DNA of 7,062 bases. It comes from Pseudomonas sp. (lineage in GTDB: Bacteria > Pseudomonadota > Gammaproteobacteria > Pseudomonadales > Pseudomonadaceae). Every line of letters starts with the position of its first letter. Position 1 is the stretch's first letter. The notes under the pieces are model-generated. The model saw only the letters and a list, made by a program, of their open reading frames with translations. It was not told the origin of the DNA and made no database searches. Of the stretch, positions 1 to 7,062 are shown one piece after another. Location of the stretch: assembly GCA_003488145.1 (NCBI GenBank), contig DNMQ01000080.1, positions 1-7,062 of the forward strand, read 5' to 3'. Made by a program: the position numbers and the translations under genes.

Positions 1-2000
<2,000 letters not shown>

Positions 2001-2030
2001 CCGGCGAGCTGTGATCGAGCGCCTGAGCCA

Positions 2031-2058
2031 AAGCGGGCCGGCAGATGCCGGCCCGCTT
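2031..2058. terminator. 12-bp perfect hairpin between convergent thiC and the lipoprotein gene
   Basis: AAGCGGGCCGGC (2031-2042) pairs perfectly with 2047-2058 around the tetraloop AGAT. It lies 30 bases past the thiC stop and 7 bases past the stop of the minus-strand lipoprotein gene. This position suits a shared bidirectional terminator. The AA/TT ends give a short U stretch on both strands, but there is no long U-run on either, so termination strength is uncertain. Confidence 0.75.
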
Positions 2059-2065
2059 CGTATCC

Positions 2066-2803
2066 TCAGAGATATTCCGGCTTCAGAATGCCCTTGAGCT
2101 GTTCGTGGGGAATGAACAGCTCCGGGTGGCCGCTGGAGTACGGTGCGATGCTGTAGACGTCGTACTTGAGCAGCACCTGATCTTTCAGTAGCGCGATATG
2201 CGGGGTCTGCTGGAAGGGCCAGAATTCCACGAACTCGGCGTCCTGATCGTGTTCGTTCTCCACCAGCCAACGCTGGTGCGCCTGGCGTGCGACGCGCCAG
2301 AAGTTACCTTCCTGTCCCGGAATCAGCAGGTCCTCCAGGCGCAGCTCGCGGTTCAGCTCGCGATCGTAGTTGATGAAGCCACGCCCGGGCATGCCATGGG
2401 CGCCGCCGACATACAGGTAGCTGGAAAACTCGACCACCAAGATGTCGCCGTGCTGCTCGCGCAGCTTGGCCTGCAGGTAGCTGCTCCAGCCCGGCTCGGC
2501 GGTGCTCAGAAAGCGCTGCTGGTAATCCTGTAGCGACGCGGGCAGGCGGTCATCCGGGCCGTTGATGGTCATCCGCCGCAGCCGTGCGTCGATCAGGCGG
2601 TTGAGTTCAGGTTCGTCGGCAAAGGTCAGGGTATCGACGTTCACCAGTGGGCAGCTGTCGCCCTCACAGCCCTGAGGACGATGCTCGGTGACCGTCTGGT
2701 CGACCTTCACAGGAGGTTCCGAGACAAAGTGCTGACAGCCGTTCAGCAGCACGAGAAGGCTGCCCATAATGAGGAGATTGCGGATGGGTGCGGTTGGATA
2801 CAT
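2066..2803 (-). CDS. Putative lipoprotein with RsiV-like/DUF3298 domain
   Basis: The product is about 245 residues from the ATG at 2803-2801. It begins with a lipoprotein signal peptide: a short n-region, a hydrophobic run at 10-20, and the lipobox LNGC with C23 as the likely lipidated cysteine. It is therefore expected in the cell envelope facing the periplasm. A second cysteine pair, C46 and C51, could form a disulfide. The middle carries the YVGGAHG signature (131-137), typical of the PdaC/RsiV-type (DUF4163) fold. The C-terminal part (about 165-240; FWPFQQTP, YSIAPYSSGHPELFIP) matches DUF3298. RsiV is an anti-sigma factor that binds lysozyme, but this protein has no cytoplasmic anti-sigma part and no sigma factor gene is adjacent, so that role should not be transferred. 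The frame is open as far as 2953, but the longer version would bury the signal peptide. Another ATG at 2818-2816 is possible. Neither start has a strong ribosome binding site. Function is unknown. Confidence 0.85.
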   Translation of the reverse strand: MYPTAPIRNLLIMGSLLVLLNGCQHFVSEPPVKVDQTVTEHRPQGCEGDSCPLVNVDTLTFADEPELNRLIDARLRRMTINGPDDRLPASLQDYQQRFLSTAEPGWSSYLQAKLREQHGDILVVEFSSYLYVGGAHGMPGRGFINYDRELNRELRLEDLLIPGQEGNFWRVARQAHQRWLVENEHDQDAEFVEFWPFQQTPHIALLKDQVLLKYDVYSIAPYSSGHPELFIPHEQLKGILKPEYL

Positions 2804-3018
2804 GGTTGGTCCAGGCATGGCAGTGCGCTTTCGATCGTTGCTCGCTCGTGAAGTTCGTGCGCACGCGGCAGATGCGTATGCTTCGGTTACGGTGGTCTGC
2901 AAAGGGCTGCGCCAGAGACGATGGCGCGCTAGGATGATCGCGAAGCCGCTCACGATGTGACGGTTGCAGTCATTCGCCGCCGGCCCAGGCGCGGATCAAA
3001 CCGATATTGAGTGTGCCC
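2804..3018. other. Divergent intergenic region between the lipoprotein gene and nudF
   Basis: These 215 bases separate two divergently transcribed genes and should hold promoters for both. I see no convincing sigma70 or sigma54 promoter. On the minus strand there is a weak TTGCAG / CATACG pair with 16-base spacing. On the plus strand TAGGAT at 2930-2935 has no matching -35. A short inverted repeat TGAC-N7-GTCA lies at 2958-2972, about 50 bases before nudF. The open frames crossing this region look like GC-rich noise. Confidence 0.4.
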
Positions 3019-3636
3019 ATGAGCGAGACCTTCAAACCCGGTCCGGATGATGTCCAGATCCTTCGTCGAGAGCAATGCTTCAGCGGTTTCTATCGGCTGG
3101 AGCGTGTCCACCTGCGCCACCGTCAGTTCAGTGGTGCCATGGGGGACGAGCTGAGCCGCGAACTGTTCGTGCGCCACGATGCCGTATGCGTGTTGCCCTA
3201 CGATCCGCAGCGCGATCGCGTGGTGCTGATCGAGCAGTTTCGCGTCGGGGCGCTGGGCAAGGTCGACAACCCCTGGCTGATCGAACTGGTCGCCGGGCTG
3301 ATCGACAAGGACGAGTCACCGGATGAAGTCGCCCGTCGCGAAGCGGTGGAAGAGGCCGGGCTGGAGCTGGCCGATTTGTGGCCGGTCACACGCTATTTCC
3401 CTTCGCCGGGGGGCAGCGACGAGCGCGTACATCTCTATATAGGCCGCTGCGACAGCGAAGGGGCCGACGGTGTGTTCGGGTTGGCCGAAGAGGGCGAGGA
3501 CATCCGGGTGCATGTCTGGTCGCTGGAAGAGGCACTGGGCGCTGTTTCCGACGGTCGAATCGACAATGCGGCCAGCATCATTGCACTGCAGTGGCTGGCC
3601 TTGAATCGCGAGCAGGTGCGGGGGGAGTGGGTATGA
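3019..3636 (+). CDS. nudF: ADP-ribose pyrophosphatase NudF (Nudix hydrolase)
   Basis: The 205-residue product matches E. coli NudF (about 209 residues) throughout. It hydrolyses ADP-ribose to AMP and ribose-5-phosphate in the cytosol, limiting reactive ADP-ribose. The complete Nudix box GX5EX7REUXEEXGU spans residues 93-115 (G93, E99, R107, E108, E111, E112, G114). The RE and EE residues bind the catalytic Mg2+. The SPGGSDE segment downstream is typical of the ADP-ribose-specific subfamily, and the C-terminus has the family segment IDNAASIIALQWL. The ATG at 3019 aligns with the family N-terminus. Upstream in-frame TTG (3007) and GTG (3013) would add only 2-4 residues. The ribosome binding site is weak (GAG at 3009-3011). 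The gene overlaps yqiB by 4 bp (ATGA), indicating a two-gene operon with translational coupling. Confidence 0.95.
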   Translation: MSETFKPGPDDVQILRREQCFSGFYRLERVHLRHRQFSGAMGDELSRELFVRHDAVCVLPYDPQRDRVVLIEQFRVGALGKVDNPWLIELVAGLIDKDESPDEVARREAVEEAGLELADLWPVTRYFPSPGGSDERVHLYIGRCDSEGADGVFGLAEEGEDIRVHVWSLEEALGAVSDGRIDNAASIIALQWLALNREQVRGEWV

Positions 3637-4079
3637 GGAAGACGCGCGAGCGATACCGAGTCGATCTGCTCGAACTGCAGGCGGCCTGCGAAGCCAACTA
3701 CCTGCGACTGATGCGTCTGTTGCCGGGCATGCGTAGCGGTTGCGAGGCGCGACGCATCGCGATCAGTCAGGGTGACCTGCTGCTCGGCGTGCTGGTGCTC
3801 GAGGTACTGGAGAGCTGCCCCTATACCACCACCGTGCGGGTGAGCCAGGAGCATTGCCTGAGCTGGTTGCCGGTGCCGAAGATGGAAGTGCGCGTCTACC
3901 ACGACGCGCGCATGGCCGAAGTGGTTCGTGCCGAAAACGCGCGGCGCTTTCGTGGCATCTACCACTACCCCAACGCGCAGATGCACCAGCCTGATGAGAA
4001 GAACCAGCTCAATCTGTTCCTCGGCGAATGGCTGGGCCACTGTCTGGCATGCGGGCACGAGCTGGAGCCGGTGCTCTGA
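3633..4079 (+). CDS. yqiB: YqiB-like DUF1249 protein of unknown function
   Basis: The 148-residue product belongs to DUF1249, the family of E. coli YqiB (about 140 residues). Shared features include the N-terminal CEANYLRLMRLLPG, the central VRVYHDARMAEVV, and YHYPNAQMHQPDEKNQLN followed by FLGEWLGHCLACG near the end. There is no signal peptide or membrane segment, so it is probably cytosolic. No catalytic motif is evident and the biochemical function is unknown. The ATG overlaps the nudF stop (ATGA at 3633-3636), and a strong GGGGGAG ribosome binding site (3621-3627) lies 5 bases ahead. It is therefore expected to be co-expressed with nudF. Its constant place between nudF and cpdA in E. coli and here suggests a link to nucleotide metabolism, but that is inference from context only. 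Confidence 0.93.
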   Translation: MRKTRERYRVDLLELQAACEANYLRLMRLLPGMRSGCEARRIAISQGDLLLGVLVLEVLESCPYTTTVRVSQEHCLSWLPVPKMEVRVYHDARMAEVVRAENARRFRGIYHYPNAQMHQPDEKNQLNLFLGEWLGHCLACGHELEPVL

Positions 4080-4109
4080 CCCCTTGCACCATGCCTTGAT
4101 AGCCTGATA

Positions 4110-4137
4110 CTGCGCTTGATCCGCCCTGGATGCGCAG
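4110..4137 (+). terminator. Hairpin after yqiB, possible end of the nudF-yqiB transcript
   Basis: CTGCGC (4110-4115) pairs with GCGCAG (4132-4137). After a three-base bulge (TTG), ATCC (4119-4122) pairs with GGAT (4128-4131) around the loop GCCCT. This gives 10 bp in total, starting 30 bases past the yqiB stop. The bases after it (CGCTATTCTG) are only mildly T-rich, so it may be a weak terminator or a transcript-end stabiliser. Confidence 0.4.
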
Positions 4138-4141
4138 CGCT

Positions 4142-4163
4142 ATTCTGTGATCCAAGCCCACAT
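4142..4163 (+). promoter_or_regulatory. Candidate Vfr/CRP-like binding site upstream of cpdA
   Basis: TGTGA at 4146-4150 is a perfect left half-site. CCACAT at 4158-4163 matches the right half TCACAT at five of six positions. The gap between halves is 7 bases rather than the standard 6, so this is an imperfect site. Its centre lies about 52 bases upstream of the predicted cpdA transcription start. From memory, P. aeruginosa cpdA is reported to be controlled by cAMP-Vfr, which makes the location meaningful. Confidence 0.35.
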
Positions 4164-4170
4164 CCCGAGG

Positions 4171-4200
4171 TTTACCCCCCTGCCGGGCACCTACCATAAT
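4171..4200 (+). promoter_or_regulatory. Predicted sigma70 promoter of cpdA
   Basis: TTTACC (4171-4176) resembles a -35 element (4 of 6). CATAAT (4195-4200) matches the -10 consensus at 5 of 6, with an 18-base spacer. The transcription start would fall near 4207, giving a leader of about 25 bases before the TTG start. The mediocre -35 and long spacer fit a promoter that needs an activator. Confidence 0.5.
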
Positions 4201-4231
4201 TCCGTTGCGATTTAGCTCAAGGAGAAGGGCC

Positions 4232-5044
4232 TTGCCTGGTGCGTCCCTGACTGTTGAAGATTCGGTTCTGCTGGTGCAGCTTACCGACAGCCATCTGTTT
4301 GCCGAAGCGGACGGCAAGCTGCTGGGCATGAATACCTGTGACAGCCTGGAGCAGGTGGTCGAGCTGGCCATCGACGAGCAGCCGCGCATCGACCTGATCC
4401 TTGCCACTGGCGACCTGTCGCAGGATGGCTCGGTAGCGTCCTACCAGCGCTTCCGCCGGCTTGCCGAGCGCATCGAAGCACCAGCGCGCTGGTGTCCGGG
4501 GAACCACGACGAGCTGGCAGCAATGCGTGAGGCCTGCCGTGGCAGTGCACTGATGGAACCGGTGCTGGAGATCGGCGGCTGGCGTGTGGTGATGCTCGAT
4601 ACGCTGGTGGCGGGCTCGGTGTTCGGCATGCTGCGCAACGACCAGCTGGAACTGCTCGAGCGTGCACTGAGTGAGGCGCCGGACCATCACCACCTGATCT
4701 GTCTGCACCATCATCCGGTCTCCATCGGCAGCCGCTGGATGGATACCATCGGGCTGCGCAATCCTGACGCCCTGTTCGAGGTGCTGGATTGTCACAGCAA
4801 CGTGCGTGCATTGCTCTGGGGTCATATCCACCAGGAGTTCGATAGCTGGCGTAACGACGTACGCCTGCTGGCGTCGCCATCGACCGGCGTGCAGTTCGCC
4901 CCGCAGAGCGAGGACTTTCAGGTCGACAGCGTGGCGCCGGGTTATCGCTGGCTGCGGCTATATGCCGATGGGCAGCTGGAAACCGGAGTTTCCCGGGTCA
5001 GCGGTATCGAGTTCGAGATCGACTACAGCGTCAAGGGCTACTAA
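4232..5044 (+). CDS. cpdA: 3',5'-cyclic-AMP phosphodiesterase CpdA
   Basis: CpdA is a cytosolic class III phosphodiesterase of the calcineurin-like metallophosphatase fold that hydrolyses cAMP to 5'-AMP. The 270-residue product (E. coli CpdA about 275) has all the metal-binding motifs in order: D19-x-H21 (TDSHLF), GDLSQDG with D61, GNHD with N91 and H92, H159-H161 in LHHHP, and GHIH with H198 and H200. The start is taken as TTG at 4232 because AAGGAG (4219-4224) lies 7 bases ahead. The product then starts just before the conserved SVLLVQLTDSHLF segment. A TTG at 4205 in the same frame would add nine residues but has no ribosome binding site and lies at or before the predicted transcription start. 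The gene is 152 bases from yqiB with its own promoter. In Pseudomonas CpdA sets the cAMP level sensed by Vfr, a global virulence regulator. Confidence 0.95.
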   Translation: MPGASLTVEDSVLLVQLTDSHLFAEADGKLLGMNTCDSLEQVVELAIDEQPRIDLILATGDLSQDGSVASYQRFRRLAERIEAPARWCPGNHDELAAMREACRGSALMEPVLEIGGWRVVMLDTLVAGSVFGMLRNDQLELLERALSEAPDHHHLICLHHHPVSIGSRWMDTIGLRNPDALFEVLDCHSNVRALLWGHIHQEFDSWRNDVRLLASPSTGVQFAPQSEDFQVDSVAPGYRWLRLYADGQLETGVSRVSGIEFEIDYSVKGY

Positions 5045-5179
5045 CGCGGCTCTGCGCGCAGACACGCGCTGGCGGTACTTGCCAGCAGATACCCCGAGTC
5101 CGCCCCATCATGCCGCCGGCCTGCTTGCAGACGGCGGCAGCTGCCTTGTAGCCTTGCGGTTTTACTACGAACTGTATCC
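5045..5179. other. Hairpin-rich spacer between cpdA and yqiA
   Basis: This 135-base spacer has no gene. It contains the perfect 12-bp palindrome TCTGCGCGCAGA at 5051-5062. A 6-bp hairpin follows at 5068-5086 (GCTGGC, loop of 7, GCCAGC). A larger hairpin at 5111-5139 has an 8-bp stem TGCCGCCG/CGGCGGCA and a small inner CTG/CAG stem in its loop. None is followed by a clear T-run. No convincing yqiA promoter is seen, so yqiA may be read through from cpdA. Confidence 0.5.
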
Positions 5180-5785
5180 ATGTCCAGCTATTCACCTTCG
5201 ATTCTCTACATCCATGGTCTCAACAGCTCGCCGGTCTCGCAGAAGGCCAGTCAGCTGTCCGCTGTGCTGGAGAAGCTGGGCATGGCCGAGCGCCTGCGGG
5301 TCCCGGCGCTGCACCATCACCCGCGGCAGGCTATCGCTCAGCTCGAAGCCTGCCTGGCCGAGCTTGGCCGGCCGCTGCTGGTCGGCAGCTCGCTTGGCGG
5401 CTACTATGCGACGCACCTCGCCGAGCGCCATGGCCTCAGGGCATTGCTCATCAATCCGGCCGTGACACCACACCGCCGGTTCGACGGTTATCTCGGGCCG
5501 CAGACGAACCTGTACAGCGGCGAAGTCTGGGATCTTACCGAGGATCACGTCGCCGCCTTGGCCGAACTGGAAACCGCACCACCGCAAGACGCCGAGCGCT
5601 ATCAGGTCTGGCTGCAAACCGGCGACGAAACGCTGGATTATCGTGACGCCGCACAGTTCTATCGTGGCTGTGCGCTGCGCATCCAGGCCGGTGGCGACCA
5701 TGGCTTCCAGGGGTTCGCCGAGCGTCTGCCGGCGCTGCTGGCCTTCGCCGGTTTCCAGCCGCAGGTATGGCTTGACCGGCTCTGA
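5180..5785 (+). CDS. yqiA: YqiA family esterase (alpha/beta hydrolase)
   Basis: The 201-residue product matches the YqiA/UPF0227 family. E. coli YqiA (about 193 residues) is an esterase active on short acyl esters in vitro, with its natural substrate unclear. It starts with the strand and oxyanion-hole segment YIHGLNSSP (10-18). The nucleophile elbow is GSSLGG with S71 as the catalytic serine. The acid is probably D149 in GDETLDY (148-154), and the catalytic histidine is H174 in GGDHGF. There is no signal peptide, so it is cytosolic. The ATG at 5180 gives the family N-terminus, but no good ribosome binding site precedes it, suggesting weak or coupled translation. It lies between cpdA and parE as in E. 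coli. Confidence 0.93.
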   Translation: MSSYSPSILYIHGLNSSPVSQKASQLSAVLEKLGMAERLRVPALHHHPRQAIAQLEACLAELGRPLLVGSSLGGYYATHLAERHGLRALLINPAVTPHRRFDGYLGPQTNLYSGEVWDLTEDHVAALAELETAPPQDAERYQVWLQTGDETLDYRDAAQFYRGCALRIQAGGDHGFQGFAERLPALLAFAGFQPQVWLDRL

Positions 5786-5932
5786 CCGGGCGCGTGGCGC
5801 CATGTTCGCCTGCCAGCTCGGCTGCCGGGCGGGTCTCGCGAGAGCGGATCGGCCCGTTCGCTGCAGCCCTTGGGTGGACCTTTGCTGCCCGTAAGGGCTG
5901 ATTATTCAGAACATAAGGACAGTGCCAGACAG
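5786..5932. promoter_or_regulatory. yqiA-parE spacer, expected to hold the parE promoter or leader
   Basis: The 147 bases contain no gene. CAGCCCTT (5864-5871) pairs with AAGGGCTG (5893-5900) across a 21-base loop. The competing small hairpin GCCC-GTAA-GGGC (5887-5898) uses part of the same right arm. An AT-rich patch ATTATTC follows at 5901-5907 and may be part of a -10 region, but no clear -35 fits. AAGGA at 5915-5919 is the only ribosome-binding-like sequence, 13 bases from the parE ATG, which is longer than usual. Confidence 0.4.
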
Positions 5933-7062
5933 ATGTCGTATACCGCAGAAGCCATCGAGGTTCTTTCCGGCCTCGACCCGGTGCGCAAGCGCCCGGGCAT
6001 GTACACCGATACCTCGCGGCCCAACCACCTGGCCCAGGAAGTCATCGACAACAGCGTCGACGAAGCCCTCGCCGGCCATGCCCGCTCGGTTCAGGTGATC
6101 CTGCATCAAGACAATTCGCTGGAAGTGATCGACGACGGCCGCGGCATGCCGGTGGACATTCACCCGGAAGAGGGCGTGCCGGGCGTCGAGCTGATCCTCA
6201 CCAAGCTGCACGCCGGCGGCAAGTTCTCCAACAAGAACTACCAGTTCTCCGGTGGTCTGCACGGCGTCGGCATCTCGGTGGTCAACGCCCTGTCGACGCG
6301 GGTCGAAGTCACCGTCAAGCGCGACGGCAACGAATATCGCATGAGCTTCGCCGACGGCTTCAAGGCCACTGATTTGGAAATCATCGGCAGCGTCGGCAAG
6401 CGCAACACCGGAACCAGCGTGCGCTTCTGGGCCGATCCGAAGTACTTCGATTCCGCCAAATTCTCCATCAGCCGCCTCAAGCATGTGCTCAAGGCCAAGG
6501 CCGTGCTCTGCCCGGGGTTGAGCGTCAGCTTCGAGGACAAGGCCAGCGGGGAGAAGGTCGAGTGGCATTACGAGGACGGCCTGCGTTCGTATCTGGTCGA
6601 CTCGGTCAGCGATTACCTGCGCCTGCCCGACGAACCCTTCGTCGGTGCCCTGGCGGGCAACACCGAGGCGGTGAACTGGGCGCTGCTGTGGCTGCCGGAA
6701 GGTGGCGAGAGTGTCCAGGAGAGCTACGTCAACCTGATTCCAACGGCCCAGGGCGGCACCCATGTCAACGGCCTGCGCCAGGGCCTGCTGGATGCCATGC
6801 GCGAGTTCTGCGAATTCCGCAACCTGCTGCCGCGCGGGCTGAAGCTGGCACCGGAAGACATCTGGGAGCGCATCGCCTTCGTCCTCTCGATGAAGATGCA
6901 GGAGCCGCAGTTCTCCGGGCAGACCAAGGAGCGCCTGTCGTCCCGCGAGGCCGCGGCATTCGTCTCCGGTGTGGTCAAGGATGCCTTCAGCCTCTGGCTC
7001 AATGCCCACCCGGAGCTGGGCATGCAACTGGCCGAGCTGGCGATCAGCAACGCCGGGCGCCG
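5933..7062 (+). CDS. parE: DNA topoisomerase IV subunit B ParE, 3'-truncated by the window edge
   Basis: ParE is the ATPase subunit of topoisomerase IV (ParC2ParE2), which decatenates daughter chromosomes. It is a target of coumarin-type inhibitors at the ATP site. The visible 376 residues of about 630 cover the N-terminal GHKL ATPase domain and the transducer domain. Seen in order are EVIDNSVDEA with N40, VIDDGRGMP with D68 (adenine-binding aspartate), AGGKF (94-98), GGLHGVGISVVNALS (107 onward, ATP lid), TAQGGTHVNGLRQG in the transducer, and FSGQTKERLSS with K332, the gamma-phosphate-contacting lysine of the QTK loop. The sequence resembles ParE rather than GyrB (for example SRPNHLAQEVIDNSVDEA and VVKDAFSLWLN). 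ATG 5933 is the only plausible start, although its AAGGA ribosome binding site is distant. The TOPRIM domain and C-terminus lie beyond the window. Confidence 0.97.
   Translation, partial: MSYTAEAIEVLSGLDPVRKRPGMYTDTSRPNHLAQEVIDNSVDEALAGHARSVQVILHQDNSLEVIDDGRGMPVDIHPEEGVPGVELILTKLHAGGKFSNKNYQFSGGLHGVGISVVNALSTRVEVTVKRDGNEYRMSFADGFKATDLEIIGSVGKRNTGTSVRFWADPKYFDSAKFSISRLKHVLKAKAVLCPGLSVSFEDKASGEKVEWHYEDGLRSYLVDSVSDYLRLPDEPFVGALAGNTEAVNWALLWLPEGGESVQESYVNLIPTAQGGTHVNGLRQGLLDAMREFCEFRNLLPRGLKLAPEDIWERIAFVLSMKMQEPQFSGQTKERLSSREAAAFVSGVVKDAFSLWLNAHPELGMQLAELAISNAGR

Noticed and set aside
2804..2953. N-terminal extension of the lipoprotein frame up to 2953
   Set aside because: It would place about 50 residues before a clear lipoprotein signal peptide, and there is no ribosome binding site near 2953.
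2956..2975. CRP-like TGTGA upstream of nudF
   Set aside because: No right half-site at the required distance; only a short TGAC-N7-GTCA repeat is seen.
4116..4146. Alternative cpdA promoter TTGATC / TATTCT
   Set aside because: The 19-base spacer is too long and it overlaps the 4110-4137 hairpin; the 4171-4200 pair is better.
5834..5843. 10-bp palindrome TCTCGCGAGA between yqiA and parE
   Set aside because: Single copy, inside GC-rich sequence where short palindromes are common, and I know of no bacterial regulator with this site.
5906..7027. Minus-strand open frame of 373 codons opposite parE
   Set aside because: parE on the plus strand is unmistakable by its ATPase motifs; the antisense frame is a codon-bias shadow.

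Overview
The window is a GC-rich bacterial chromosome segment. Its gene order and protein sequences point to Pseudomonas or a close relative (the P. stutzeri/mendocina side of the genus is plausible, but species cannot be fixed from this). It is a housekeeping region with no mobile element, CRISPR array, tRNA, rRNA or defence system that I can see. Every recognised gene looks intact except the last, which runs off the right edge.

Layout: (1) 1-119 is the 3' part of the thiC leader. It probably begins just past a TPP riboswitch aptamer that lies outside the window, and it holds a small hairpin covering the thiC ribosome binding site. (2) 120-2000 (+) is thiC, the HMP-phosphate synthase of thiamine biosynthesis. 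(3) 2031-2058 is a perfect 12-bp hairpin between two convergent genes. (4) 2066-2803 (-) encodes a lipoprotein with an RsiV-like/DUF3298 domain. (5) 3019-3636 (+) is nudF (ADP-ribose pyrophosphatase), overlapping by 4 bp with (6) 3633-4079 (+), a YqiB-like DUF1249 protein. (7) 4080-4231 carries a hairpin, a possible Vfr/CRP-like site and a sigma70-like promoter. (8) 4232-5044 (+) is cpdA, the cAMP phosphodiesterase, read from a TTG start. (9) 5045-5179 is a hairpin-rich spacer. (10) 5180-5785 (+) is yqiA, an alpha/beta-hydrolase esterase. (11) 5933 to the right edge (+) is parE, topoisomerase IV subunit B, about 60% complete.

The block nudF-yqiB-cpdA-yqiA-parE is in the same order as in Escherichia coli, so it is an old gammaproteobacterial neighbourhood. 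thiC and the lipoprotein gene sit upstream of it here, as I recall for P. aeruginosa. Functionally the block joins nucleotide-derivative hydrolysis (ADP-ribose, cAMP) with DNA topology. The most interesting regulatory reading is a possible feedback loop in which cAMP-Vfr controls cpdA, whose product destroys cAMP. I found no convincing novel system. The best leads are regulatory: the cpdA promoter region and the thiC leader.
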